Assembly (NCBI GenBank): GCA_020638285.1
Contig: JACKIV010000001.1
Location: forward strand, 62,001-126,000
Direction of reading: 5' to 3'
From: Rhodospirillales bacterium
Lineage (GTDB): Bacteria; Pseudomonadota; Alphaproteobacteria; Micavibrionales; Micavibrionaceae
Length of the DNA stretch: 64,000 nt
The translations under genes and the position numbers were made by a program. Numbering within the stretch: the stretch's first letter is position 1; every line of letters begins with the position of its first letter. Under the pieces are notes generated by a model. That model did not search any database. It saw only the letters and a program-made list of their open reading frames with translations, and was not told the DNA's origin. Shown one piece after another: positions 52,363 to 61,099 of the stretch.

Positions 52363-53433
52363 CTATCCGCTCTTTTGCTTCAACCCAAGCCGCTGGCCAC
52401 CATAGACTTTCTCGCGCAACGGCTCCCACCACCAGCGGTTTTCAAGATACCAGTCGATGGTTTTTTCAATGCCGGTGTTGAAATTCTCCTGCGCTTTCCA
52501 GCCCAGTTCGTTCTCGATTTTCGTGGCGTCGATCGCATAGCGCGCATCGTGTCCGGGGCGGTCGGTGACAAAAGCAATCAGGCTCTGGCGCGGCTTTCCA
52601 TCGGCCAAAGGCCCAAGCCGCCGGTCCAGCCCGTCACAGATCGTTTTGACCACGTCGATATTGCGCCGCTCGTTGCGCCCGCCGACGTTATAGGTCTGCC
52701 CCGGCGTGCCCTTTTCAAAGGCGCAGGTCAAAGCGCGGGCGTGATCCTCGACATACAGCCAGTCGCGGATATTCTCGCCGGTGCCATAGACGGGCAGGGG
52801 TTTTCCCTCCATCGCATTGAGGATGGTTAAGGGAATGAGCTTTTCCGGGAAGTGATGCGGGCCGTAATTGTTCGAACAGTTGGTCGTGATCGTGGGCAGG
52901 CCATAGGTATGAAACCACGCTCGCGCCAGATGGTCGGAGGCGGCTTTTGAGGCCGAATAGGGGGAATTGGGGGCATAGGGCGTACTTTCCGTGAACAGAC
53001 CTTCCGCGCCCAGCGTGCCGTAAACCTCGTCCGTGCTGACATGCAAAAACCGGAACGCGTTTTTGTGCGCATCGTCCAGAGTCTGCCAGTACTCCCGCGC
53101 TGCACCCAGCAGCGTATAAGTGCCGATGATGTTCGTCTGGATAAACGCGCCCGGCCCTTCGATGGACCGATCCACATGCGATTCGGCGGCGAGGTGAAAG
53201 ACTCCGTCCGGCTTGTGGGTTTCGAAAATTCGCTTCATGGCGTCGTCGTCGGCGATATCTGCCTTTTCAAAGCAATAGCGCGGGTTGTCTTGTATTGAAC
53301 GCAGGGAGTCAAGGCTCGCGGCATAGGTCAGGGCGTCGATATTGACAACGCGCCAGTCTGTTTGTGCAATGAGGTGGCGGCACAGCGCCGATCCGATAAA
53401 CCCGGCGCCGCCGGTGACAAAAACGGTTTTCAT
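52363..53433 (-). CDS. rfbB: dTDP-glucose 4,6-dehydratase (RmlB)
   Basis: 356-residue extended [41 protein letters not shown] with the catalytic Asp-Glu, [11 protein letters not shown] (Tyr/Lys), [18 protein letters not shown]. Step 2 of the pathway. This is the canonical RmlB; a second, more diverged RmlB-like gene opens the same operon at 55489. Confidence 0.96.
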   Translation of the reverse strand: MKTVFVTGGAGFIGSALCRHLIAQTDWRVVNIDALTYAASLDSLRSIQDNPRYCFEKADIADDDAMKRIFETHKPDGVFHLAAESHVDRSIEGPGAFIQTNIIGTYTLLGAAREYWQTLDDAHKNAFRFLHVSTDEVYGTLGAEGLFTESTPYAPNSPYSASKAASDHLARAWFHTYGLPTITTNCSNNYGPHHFPEKLIPLTILNAMEGKPLPVYGTGENIRDWLYVEDHARALTCAFEKGTPGQTYNVGGRNERRNIDVVKTICDGLDRRLGPLADGKPRQSLIAFVTDRPGHDARYAIDATKIENELGWKAQENFNTGIEKTIDWYLENRWWWEPLREKVYGGQRLGLKQKSG

Positions 53434-53442
53434 GGCGTCCTT

Positions 53443-53808
53443 CTACGTGATGCCCAGAGATGTAAAAACAAGCCACAAGAAAGATGCGGCAACAAAAAGG
53501 ATCAGAAATCCGCAGACAAGAAAAACGGGCCAGACCAGAAACCGCAGCAGGGCCGGTTTGATTCTGTCTTTCAAAAGGGCGCCCGTTATGGCCGCCACAA
53601 GGAAACAAAAAGGTGCAGACACGGCCAGAAAGATCGCGCCATCGCCTGAGTCAAAGGAAGACAGGTAATAGCTGGCCATCAGGTAGAGCCCCAGACAGGA
53701 GGCAATAAACCCTACGCCCCAGAAAACAAAGGAGACCAGAAGAAGAGCAGGGGGGGCGCTCCCTTTCCTGCGCAAGAAATTGTCCTGTTCCGGCGCGGCT
53801 TTCATCAT
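53443..53808 (-). CDS. Small membrane protein coupled to rfbC
   Basis: 121 residues from ATG 53808, whose ATGA overlaps the rfbC stop (53805-53807). After a polar start (MMKAAPEQDNFLRRKGS) it has three hydrophobic helices (LLLVSFVFWGVGFIASCLGLYLM, GAIFLAVSAPFCFLVAAITGALL and LVWPVFLVCGFLILFVAASFLW). No family is recognised. Its place in the rhamnose operon suggests a role in polysaccharide assembly, but that is position only. Confidence 0.7.
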   Translation of the reverse strand: MMKAAPEQDNFLRRKGSAPPALLLVSFVFWGVGFIASCLGLYLMASYYLSSFDSGDGAIFLAVSAPFCFLVAAITGALLKDRIKPALLRFLVWPVFLVCGFLILFVAASFLWLVFTSLGIT

Positions 53809-54389
53809 GCGGACCTCAGGGCGCTGTCCTTTTCCGAATACCGGAAGGTTTCCCCGATCGCGCGCAGCCCCGGATGCTTCGTGTCCTTGTCCGACAGGAC
53901 GGGGCCGGAGGGCGGCAGGGGCCATTTTATCCCGATGTCCGGATCGTTCCAGAGAATTCCGCCGTCGCACTCGGGCGCATAGTAATCGGTGACTTTATAG
54001 GATACTTCCGTGTCGGGCTCCAGCGTGCAGAAGCCATGCGCAAAGCCGGGCGGGACGTAAAGCTGGTCCAGCGTATCGCCCGAAAGTTCCACCGACACAT
54101 GCTGGCCGAAGGTCGGTGAACCGGTGCGGATATCCACGGCGACGTCGAAAATCCTTCCGCGCACACAGCGGACGAGCTTGCCCTGCGCATGCGGGGGCGT
54201 CTGGAAATGCAGGCCGCGCAGCGTGCCGACGGGTCTGGACAGGGACAGATTATCCTGAACGAAGGCCAGCGGCAGGGTGGCGGCCAGTTTCTTCGCGTTA
54301 AATGTTTCGGCGAAAAAACCGCGCGTGTCCTCGAATTTCTTCGGACGCACGAGAACCACTTCGGGAATTGAAAGGGGAATGATATCCAT
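53805..54389 (-). CDS. rfbC: dTDP-4-dehydrorhamnose 3,5-epimerase (RmlC)
   Basis: 194-residue cupin: DTRGFFAETFNAKKLA, FVQDNLSLSRPVGTLRGLHFQ, KLVRCVRGRIFDVAVDIR, YVPPGFAHGFCTLEPDTEV and SYKVTDYYAPE. The His in LRGLHFQ and the Asp in the ...FDVAVDIR block are the expected catalytic residues. Step 3 of dTDP-L-rhamnose synthesis. Confidence 0.95.
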   Translation of the reverse strand: MDIIPLSIPEVVLVRPKKFEDTRGFFAETFNAKKLAATLPLAFVQDNLSLSRPVGTLRGLHFQTPPHAQGKLVRCVRGRIFDVAVDIRTGSPTFGQHVSVELSGDTLDQLYVPPGFAHGFCTLEPDTEVSYKVTDYYAPECDGGILWNDPDIGIKWPLPPSGPVLSDKDTKHPGLRAIGETFRYSEKDSALRSA

Positions 54390-54463
54390 GGTCTTTCAAC
54401 GGGCCCTTTCTTTTCTGGTCATTTCCTTGTCATCTCCGCGCCGGGCAACGACAGACAAACGTC

Positions 54464-55489
54464 TTATCCTGCGGCACGAACCGAGGACATCGTTTCCTCT
54501 GTTAAGCCGGAAATCGGACGGCGCACCATTGAGGAGGCAGGTCCGTAGCGGAAGAAGTTATCGGCATACCACTGCACGACTTCAGGCAAGGCTCGGCGCA
54601 GCGAACGGCGCGGCTCCCAGCCCAGCGCAGAAATCTTCGACCAGTCCACGGCGTATCGGAAATCGTTGAACGGGCGGTCGTCCACAAAGGTGATAACCTC
54701 GTTTGCGTCAAGCCCGAACAAGCCGCACAGCAACCCGGCCATTTCGATGTTGGTATATTCCTCAACCGTTCCGATGTTGTAAATTCCGCCAATTTCTCCC
54801 TTTGTCGCCAGAATTTCAAGGGCGCGGGCAAAGTCGCGGGCGCACAGATAGTGACGGCGATTCTGGCCGCTGCCATGCAGGGTCAGGGATTTGCCAGTCA
54901 AAAGAGCCAGCGTGAATTTCGGTATGATTTTCTCGGGAAACTGGCGCGTGCCGAAAATGTTGTTCGCCCGGACCGTCACAACGGGCAGACGGAAGGATTT
55001 GAGATAGCCGGAAATAATCATTTCCGCCCCGGCCTTGGACGCCGAATAAGGAGATGTGGGGCGCAGGGGCGAGTCTTCGTGGGCGGAACCTTCCACCACT
55101 TCTCCGTAAACTTCGTCGGTGCTGACGTGAATGATCTTTGGAACGCCTGCCTGCCGCGCCGCTTCCATCAGGCAGTGCGTGCCAAGAACGTTCGTGCGGG
55201 TAAACTCGAATGAATTGTCGAACGAATTGCACACATGGCTTTCGGCAGCGGCATGAATCACCAGATCCGCCCCGCGAACGGCGCGCAGGCAGGATTCGAG
55301 ATGGCAGATATCGCCAACGACCAGCTCCACCCGGCGGCTTTCGATGCCGTGCAGAATGTTACGAATGTCCGCCGCATAGGTCATTTTATCCAGAACGACA
55401 ACCGTCGCATCCGGAAACGCCTCGCAAAAATGATCGACGATATGGGACCCGATGAACCCGGCTCCGCCGGTGACAACAATCCGCTTCAT
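54464..55489 (-). CDS. dTDP-glucose 4,6-dehydratase-like epimerase/dehydratase
   Basis: 341-residue extended [41 protein letters not shown] (shortened here to AAESHVCN), STDEVYGEV, YSASKAGAEMI, NNIFGTRQFPEKIIPKF. It is close to RmlB but differs in the Thr/Asn residues after AAESHV (CNSF instead of DRSI). It may make a different sugar nucleotide or be a diverged copy. First gene of the leftward operon; 74 bp from rfbC. Confidence 0.88.
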   Translation of the reverse strand: MKRIVVTGGAGFIGSHIVDHFCEAFPDATVVVLDKMTYAADIRNILHGIESRRVELVVGDICHLESCLRAVRGADLVIHAAAESHVCNSFDNSFEFTRTNVLGTHCLMEAARQAGVPKIIHVSTDEVYGEVVEGSAHEDSPLRPTSPYSASKAGAEMIISGYLKSFRLPVVTVRANNIFGTRQFPEKIIPKFTLALLTGKSLTLHGSGQNRRHYLCARDFARALEILATKGEIGGIYNIGTVEEYTNIEMAGLLCGLFGLDANEVITFVDDRPFNDFRYAVDWSKISALGWEPRRSLRRALPEVVQWYADNFFRYGPASSMVRRPISGLTEETMSSVRAAG

Positions 55490-55848
55490 GATGAATATGC
55501 TCCGATTTTAATCCTGTTTACAGGAAATTACCAATATGTCCAAAGGTCTCAGGCTTTTGACAGAAGTATTATTTTGTAAAATAAAAAGACGGAAAAATCA
55601 AGATTTTTCGTGTCAATGCCCGGATTTTCCCCGCTTTATACCCGAAAGTTTAATGTCTGGCAAAGAATTTGTCTTCCCCCTTGATCCGGATTTGGAGCGC
55701 GCGGGGGCGTGCAGGAAAAGGCTTTTCCTTATGGATTGGTGGATTGTCTGTTGGCGCAGGCGCGGCCATTCTGTTATAGTTGCGAAGTGGCCTGCCTTGT
55801 CCAGAGGGCGGGCGGGTTTTCGTTCGGCAGGAATCTCCGGAGTAAAAC
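55490..55848. other. Divergent intergenic region
   Basis: 359 bp between the sugar-nucleotide operon and dotM. The left part (about 55500-55640) is AT-rich with TTGACAGAAGTATT near 55558 and TAAAAT close by at non-ideal spacing. The right part holds the candidate dotM promoter. Confidence 0.5.
55751..55780 (+). promoter_or_regulatory. Candidate dotM promoter
   Basis: TTGGCG (55751-55756), 18-bp spacer, TATAGT (55775-55780), about 68 bp upstream of the GTG start at 55849. Good -10, moderate -35. Confidence 0.4.
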
Positions 55849-57060
55849 GTGGCTGACAAGGAACAGACGCCCTACGACAACACCATGGGATGGTCGATCA
55901 TCGCTGTTACGGTGATCTTTTTTTGTGCCTTCCTCTGGATTCAGTACGGGGATTCGATTTTGAGCGCGATCCGGTGGCTGCGCTGGGGCGAGATGCGGGC
56001 CTTGTCCCTGTTTCTGGATGAAGATTACCACATTCTGTGGAACGGCCAGCCCGTGAATTTTTACCAATGGATGGAGGCCACTCCCAGACTGGCGAAATCG
56101 CAGCTCGACGCGAACACGATGGGGGTTTTGAACGCTCTGGTCATGCAGCCGATCAAGTGGATCGTGATCGGGCTTTTGGCCATCATGGGCCTTTGGGCCG
56201 CTTTGTGGGGGCCGGGGACGCAATATAAGCGCAAGCTCAATCTGGAAGAACTGATCAAGCATCAGTCGAAAATCTTTCCCATTATCAACCCGTTCCGGAC
56301 ATTTAATCCTTCGAAGCAGCCTCCTCGTCCGCCCGGGACGCCCGTTCCGGTGGATCTGCCTTTGTTTGCCGAGGCGCTGGGGCCGGAGGAATGGCTGGCT
56401 TTTAACGATATTCCGGACCGGGATGGGAATATCGTCGTGGACGATGCCCGCGTTGCGTTCGCAAAACAGCTCGGCGGCCCGTGGCGCGGCCCGCTGGCCC
56501 TGCCGCCTCATATGCAGGTTCTTCTGGCGTCGTTTTGTCTGAAAGCAGCCAGAAAACGTGGAGAATCCGACGATTTGCTTGGGCGAATGGCTCTGTGCTG
56601 GACAAAGGAAAAAGGTCTGCGCATGGACCGAAAGCTTCTGGCCGAGGCCCGCAAGGTTCTGCGCAACAAGGATATTTCTTCCAGGACGCTTGCAAAATGT
56701 AACCAGCATGCGTTCCAGACCACGGCTCTTTTGCGCGGTCTGGCCACGGCGCGCGAGGAGGGCGGGGTTTTGGCCCCGGCTCAGTTTGTCTGGCTGCGCG
56801 GATACGACCGGGCCTTGTGGTATCCTCTCAACAATCTGGGGCGTCAGTCCTATCACCCCGAGGCCATGGGCGCGCTGTGCCATTACAAGGCTGAAAAAAT
56901 TTCCCAAAGACCGATCCCGTATCCCAAGGTAGACGGCGCGGTTCAGAGCATCGTAGAATACATGAAGTCTTATAAGGCGCGTCCAATCCCGCAAATGGAT
57001 TACGGGAAATCAAGGGGGCGCGCCATCAAGAAACCAAAGGTTCCCGCTCGTCCGGCTTGA
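55849..57060 (+). CDS. dotM: Type IVB secretion coupling protein DotM/IcmP family
   Basis: 403 residues from GTG 55849 (CGGAG upstream). N-terminal membrane helix at about 12-35, a second at about 105-125, then a cytosolic domain typical of DotM/IcmP (TrbA in IncI plasmids): WGPGTQYKRKLNLEELIKHQSKIFPIINP, GPEEWLAFNDIPD, KHAFQTTALLRGLATAREEGGVLAPAQFVWLRGYDRALWYPLNNLG (shown here in pieces) and VDGAVQSIVEYM near the end. In Legionella DotM binds effector motifs and forms the coupling complex with DotL, DotN, IcmS and IcmW. The pairing with dotL here supports the call. No dotN or IcmSW is in the window. Confidence 0.88.
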   Translation: MADKEQTPYDNTMGWSIIAVTVIFFCAFLWIQYGDSILSAIRWLRWGEMRALSLFLDEDYHILWNGQPVNFYQWMEATPRLAKSQLDANTMGVLNALVMQPIKWIVIGLLAIMGLWAALWGPGTQYKRKLNLEELIKHQSKIFPIINPFRTFNPSKQPPRPPGTPVPVDLPLFAEALGPEEWLAFNDIPDRDGNIVVDDARVAFAKQLGGPWRGPLALPPHMQVLLASFCLKAARKRGESDDLLGRMALCWTKEKGLRMDRKLLAEARKVLRNKDISSRTLAKCNQHAFQTTALLRGLATAREEGGVLAPAQFVWLRGYDRALWYPLNNLGRQSYHPEAMGALCHYKAEKISQRPIPYPKVDGAVQSIVEYMKSYKARPIPQMDYGKSRGRAIKKPKVPARPA

Positions 57061-57114
57061 AAAAACCGGTCGGCGGCGTTTTGATTTTTCTGTCAGGAAG
57101 AGGATAAAAGACCG

Positions 57115-57708
57115 ATGCGCAGATTGGCGGCTTGTCTGAAGGGTGGATATGGCTCCACCGCCGATGTTATTGATGGAAAGCTGGTCCTGTCTTTTACGGA
57201 TGCGATCCGGCCTGTTTTGTGGCAGATGGATTTGACGTCCGTGAAAACCTCGGCGCTGGAGATGGTCGACGGGCCCGAAGCCGGGCAATTCGGCCTGGTC
57301 CTGCGCGCGCCCAAGGGCGAGGTTCAGGATATCGCCCTGTTTTCCACGCGGGATGCGGCGCTGGAGGCCCTCGTCACGGTTCGCAACGCTCTCAGTCGGG
57401 CACATGGCCAGATCCGGCCTGTTTTGCCTGCGCCGGACGGAACGGGAAATGTTGCGCCTCCGAGTGGATATGTACCGGGATGGCAGGGAAAAGCCGATGC
57501 CCACCAGACCGCGATGAAATGGATTGGCGGTCTTGCCGGGCTTGTGATTCTGGCGATTTTGCTCAATATGCTCTGGTCCCTTTCGCCGCGCCCGCCGTCC
57601 TCGATTGCCACGGTGGCCCCGTCCTCATCCGAATCCCAGGGATTCAGGTCCCCTCAAGAAACAACCGGAGAGCCCGTATCCGCAGATGATTTCCTTCGCG
57701 CACAATAG
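57115..57708 (+). CDS. Unknown membrane protein between dotM and dotL
   Basis: 197 residues. N-terminal region is soluble (about 1-130, with LVLSFTDAIRPVLWQMDLTS and EAGQFGLVLRAPKGEVQD). A single membrane helix follows near 137-153 (IGGLAGLVILAILLNMLW), then a Ser/Pro-rich periplasmic or cytoplasmic tail ending SADDFLRAQ. Not a recognised Dot/Icm component by sequence. Its place between the two coupling-protein genes suggests a lineage-specific subunit of that complex, but this is inference. Confidence 0.65.
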   Translation: MRRLAACLKGGYGSTADVIDGKLVLSFTDAIRPVLWQMDLTSVKTSALEMVDGPEAGQFGLVLRAPKGEVQDIALFSTRDAALEALVTVRNALSRAHGQIRPVLPAPDGTGNVAPPSGYVPGWQGKADAHQTAMKWIGGLAGLVILAILLNMLWSLSPRPPSSIATVAPSSSESQGFRSPQETTGEPVSADDFLRAQ

Positions 57709-57728
57709 CATATATCAAGGAATGAAAC

Positions 57729-57768
57729 GCAGCCCCGCAGGGCTGCGGGATCCGGATTCCGCCTTTTT
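57729..57768 (+). promoter_or_regulatory. Overlapping hairpins with T-run before dotL
   Basis: Stem 1: GCAGCCC (57729-57735) / GGGCTGC (57740-57746), loop CGCA. Stem 2: GCGGGA (57745-57750) / TTCCGC (57757-57762), one G-T pair, then C and TTTTT (57764-57768). The two stems share 57745-57746 and could be mutually exclusive, like an attenuator. They lie 17 to 57 bases upstream of the dotL ATG. A simple partial terminator is the alternative. Confidence 0.5.
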
Positions 57769-57785
57769 GTCTTTGCGGAGGCCGC

Positions 57786-60425
57786 ATGGCGACCATTGAT
57801 TTTAATAAAGAGAAGAAAACAGACGATCTGCTCCGCGACACCCGGCCCTATGCAGCGCGGGTTTATGACTGGCTGGGAGAGGGAACGCATGGCGGCGCGC
57901 TGATTTTGATTGCGGCTTTTGTGATCTGGCATGCGCCCTTCGGTCTGGCCGTAGCCGATTTTCTGTTCGTGGTTTCAGCGCTGTATTTCTGGTGGCTGGT
58001 CAAGCGCGATCGCAGCATCGTGTTCAAGCTGCCCATGGGCGCGCGCTGGAAAGATAAAAACAACGAAGGGCCGGGGCGCAGCGGAAAACCCGAGGGAATC
58101 CTCTATGTCGGTAACATGAAGAAAACGAATCAGGAAATCTGGTTCACCAATTCCGATGCGCGGACGCATATTCTTTATCTGGGGACCACCGGCGCGGGAA
58201 AGACCGAGGGCCTCAAATCCATGGTCACAAACGCCCTGACATGGGGGTCGGGCTTTGTATATGTCGACGGTAAGGCCGATACGGATTTATGGTCTTCCAT
58301 CTCTTCCCTTGTCCGCCGGTTCGGACGGGACGACGATCTTCTGGTTCTGAACTATATGACGGGAAACTCGGACGAACGCGCGCCCTCCAACACCATGAAC
58401 CCGTTTTCCAGCGGTTCGTCCTCTTATCTGGCCAACATGCTGGTATCTCTCATGCCGGAAGCCGAAGGGGACAACGCGATGTGGAAAGAGCGGGCGGTAT
58501 CCTTGCTCAACTCCCTGATGCCGGCCCTTACCTGGAAAAGGGACAATCAGGAAATTCCGATGTCGGTTTCGACAATCCGGGATTTCATGACGCTTCCGGC
58601 TGTGGTCAAGCTGGCACGGGAACAGGCCATTCCGGAAGAAATTCGTAAAGGGATCAAGAGTTATCTTGATACCCTTCCCGGCTATGTGGACGCGGCGTTC
58701 GACGACGAAGGGCGCGACAAGCCCGGCGGCCCGGACGGCCCGCCCATCGACACGACAACGGTGCGCCAGCAGCACGGTTACCTGACCATGCAGTTTACAC
58801 GCGCACTGCAATCTCTCGGGGATGATTACGGCTATATTTTTGACGCTCAGGATGCCGATGTCGATATGGTGGATATTGTCCTGAACCGGCGCGTTCTTGT
58901 TGTGCTTATCCCCGCGCTTGAAAAATCCGGAGATGAAATCGCAAATCCGGAAGATCGTCGCCGCGACCATCAAGGGGATGATGGGCTCCACGCTCGGTGC
59001 AACGGTCGAAGGGATTCGGCCAGCGTGATCGAGAACAAACCAACCTTCTCCTCCACGCCTTTCATGACCGTCTTTGACGAGGTCGGATATTACACCGCGC
59101 AAGGCATGGCGGTGATGGCCGCTCAGGCGCGTTCTTTAGGATTCTCTCTCGTCTTTGCTGCGCAGGACCTTCAGGCCATGGAAAAAAGGGTGAAGGAAGA
59201 GGCGCGGTCCATCACCGCCAACTGTAACATTAAAATCTTCGGGAAACTTCAGGACCCGACCCAGACAAGGGAGTTTTTTGAAAAGACAGTGGGCAGCGCG
59301 CTGGTGGTTGAGGCGTCCGGCTTTAAATACACCGGGGGGGACACAACCGGATTTCTGCAGGACACCGGGCAAGGCTCCATTCAAACCCGTTCCAGGGCGA
59401 GCTATGACGGGCTGCGGGCCCTCAAGGAAGGCGAGGCCGTGGTCACGTTCGGCGAGCGTGTGGTCGATGGGGCCGTTTTTTACTGCAATCCCGGCCATGC
59501 CAAAGCCATGCGGGTCACGCGCTATCTGGCCTTGCCGCCACCGGATAAAAATCTGATTGCCCATGCGTCGAAAATTACCCGTCTGCGCGATTTGATGGTC
59601 CATAAATCCTGGACCGTGGCCAAGGCGGATGTCGCGCTTGAGACGGAAACCGAGATTCGCGCCCTTGCCGATGGGTTGAAGACGGCGGCGCGGACCGGTG
59701 CAGAGGGTATTGATGCGGGGATCTTCGCGGTCACAAGTGTTTATGCTCTCTCCAGTCCGATTGAGGCGAGCGCAGGAACATCGTCCAGCGGAAGCGACTC
59801 CGTGTCCCCGTCTTTGGTGGCCGCTCCGTCCGCCACACCTTCCGCTTCGCCGCCGGGAAGCGTTCCGTCGATTTTTGGAGGCAAGCCGGAGTCCGCAAGT
59901 TCCGAAACGTCTGCCCCTGCCGAGCCTTTGCCTGCGCCCCCGCCGGTAGTGGGTCCTCGCAATCCTCTGTCTTTCTTTACGAAAGGGGGCGAGGCACCTT
60001 CTGTGGCTCCCGTCCCCCCGGTTTCCACCCCGCCTGTTTCTGTGCAATCTCCGCCTCCCCCGTCAGCGCCTCCCCCGTCAGCGCCTCCATCGGCACCTCC
60101 GCCTGCTTCGGTGGTTCCTGCAATTTTCTCGGCGCCTGTGGCTCCGGTGCCTGCGTCTGTTGTCCCCGCCGAAACGCCTTCGACCACGCCTGTGCCAGCC
60201 CCTGCAAAGCCTCCGGTCTCGTGGTCCGACATCGTCAGTACCGCAGCGGCGGAAGAGGCTCAGGCGGTTGTGCCTCCGGCTACGCCGGAAGAGCCAAAGT
60301 CTCCGGCTTCTGCGCCCCCTGCCAGTGGTCTGCCCCCGGCCATCGACGCGTTGCTGCGCAAGGCCGGAGACGATCTGCGCGGCAAGATCTCTCCTCAAAA
60401 GGACCCGCCCGATGGGAAAGAGTAA
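57786..60425 (+). CDS. dotL: Type IVB secretion coupling ATPase DotL/IcmO family, with internal out-of-frame segment
   Basis: 879 residues. Two N-terminal membrane helices (about 38-75), Walker A GTTGAGKT (about 135-142), Walker B region TVFDEVGYYTAQG (about 429-441) and AQARSLGFSLVFAAQDLQAM as in DotL/TrbC-type VirD4-like ATPases. From about residue 635 on, a Pro/Ser/Ala-rich tail of about 240 residues replaces the usual IcmSW-binding extension. Near 58947-59022 the frame reads PEDRRRDHQGDDGLHARCN. The +1 frame there encodes the expected KIVAATIKGMMGSTLGA block, so two compensating indels are likely. Confidence 0.88.
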   Translation: MATIDFNKEKKTDDLLRDTRPYAARVYDWLGEGTHGGALILIAAFVIWHAPFGLAVADFLFVVSALYFWWLVKRDRSIVFKLPMGARWKDKNNEGPGRSGKPEGILYVGNMKKTNQEIWFTNSDARTHILYLGTTGAGKTEGLKSMVTNALTWGSGFVYVDGKADTDLWSSISSLVRRFGRDDDLLVLNYMTGNSDERAPSNTMNPFSSGSSSYLANMLVSLMPEAEGDNAMWKERAVSLLNSLMPALTWKRDNQEIPMSVSTIRDFMTLPAVVKLAREQAIPEEIRKGIKSYLDTLPGYVDAAFDDEGRDKPGGPDGPPIDTTTVRQQHGYLTMQFTRALQSLGDDYGYIFDAQDADVDMVDIVLNRRVLVVLIPALEKSGDEIANPEDRRRDHQGDDGLHARCNGRRDSASVIENKPTFSSTPFMTVFDEVGYYTAQGMAVMAAQARSLGFSLVFAAQDLQAMEKRVKEEARSITANCNIKIFGKLQDPTQTREFFEKTVGSALVVEASGFKYTGGDTTGFLQDTGQGSIQTRSRASYDGLRALKEGEAVVTFGERVVDGAVFYCNPGHAKAMRVTRYLALPPPDKNLIAHASKITRLRDLMVHKSWTVAKADVALETETEIRALADGLKTAARTGAEGIDAGIFAVTSVYALSSPIEASAGTSSSGSDSVSPSLVAAPSATPSASPPGSVPSIFGGKPESASSETSAPAEPLPAPPPVVGPRNPLSFFTKGGEAPSVAPVPPVSTPPVSVQSPPPPSAPPPSAPPSAPPPASVVPAIFSAPVAPVPASVVPAETPSTTPVPAPAKPPVSWSDIVSTAAAEEAQAVVPPATPEEPKSPASAPPASGLPPAIDALLRKAGDDLRGKISPQKDPPDGKE

Positions 60426-61092
60426 GAACGCTCAAGCCGGAAATGTCTTCGTCATCATCATGCTCGGAGTGGTTTTGTTCGGGGCGTTGATGTTTATTGT
60501 TTCGCGGGGAGTAAATGAGAGTCCCCAGTCCATTTCGGACAAGCGCGCGCGTATCATTGCTGCAGATGTTTTATCCTATGCCCAGAAACTTGAGCGCGCG
60601 GTCAGCCGCCTGCTCTCGCATGGCGTGTCGGAAAACAACATCAGTTTCGAAAATCCGCGTGTCGCCGGGTATAATTATGCAGGCTGTTCCAGCGCGGACT
60701 GCAAGGTGTTTGATCCACAGGGCGGCGCAGTGTCGTGGCAATCTCCGCCCGAAGATGCAAACGACGGCTCTGAATGGCTGTTCACCGGAGGGACTTGCGT
60801 TGCGGATATCGGGCAGGGTGGCGCCGGGTGCGAAAGCGATGGTGTGTCAAACGAAGAATTGATCGCGATCTTGCCGAACGTCAAACCTGAAGTCTGCACA
60901 GAGATCAATACGCGTCTGGGAATTTCCGGGATTCCCGTCAATGCGGGCGGCGGATATTCCGTCACGAAGTTCGTGGGTGCCTTTGCGGATGACGAGATGC
61001 CTGATAATATGGACGGGCTTTCAGCAGGATGCTTCGATGGCGGCGCGGGCCAGCCGGGGTATCATTTCTATATGGTTTTGAACGCGCGGTAG
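60412..61092 (+). CDS. Pilin-like protein overlapping dotL
   Basis: 226 residues from ATG 60412, overlapping the dotL end by 14 bp in another frame, so translation is probably coupled. Its N-terminus resembles a pilin signal (QAG|NVFVIIMLGVVLFGALMF) but lacks Glu at mature position 5. The mature domain is small with several Cys (GCSSADC, GGTC, AGC, VCTEI, SAGC), probably disulfide-bonded and extracellular. Not a known Dot/Icm subunit. Confidence 0.75.
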   Translation: MGKSKNAQAGNVFVIIMLGVVLFGALMFIVSRGVNESPQSISDKRARIIAADVLSYAQKLERAVSRLLSHGVSENNISFENPRVAGYNYAGCSSADCKVFDPQGGAVSWQSPPEDANDGSEWLFTGGTCVADIGQGGAGCESDGVSNEELIAILPNVKPEVCTEINTRLGISGIPVNAGGGYSVTKFVGAFADDEMPDNMDGLSAGCFDGGAGQPGYHFYMVLNAR

Positions 61093-61099
61093 GAACGGC

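Noticed and set aside
58947..59022. Programmed ribosomal frameshifting in dotL
   Set aside because: There is no slippery heptamer or downstream structure at either point, and two opposite shifts would be required. Indels in sequence or gene are simpler.
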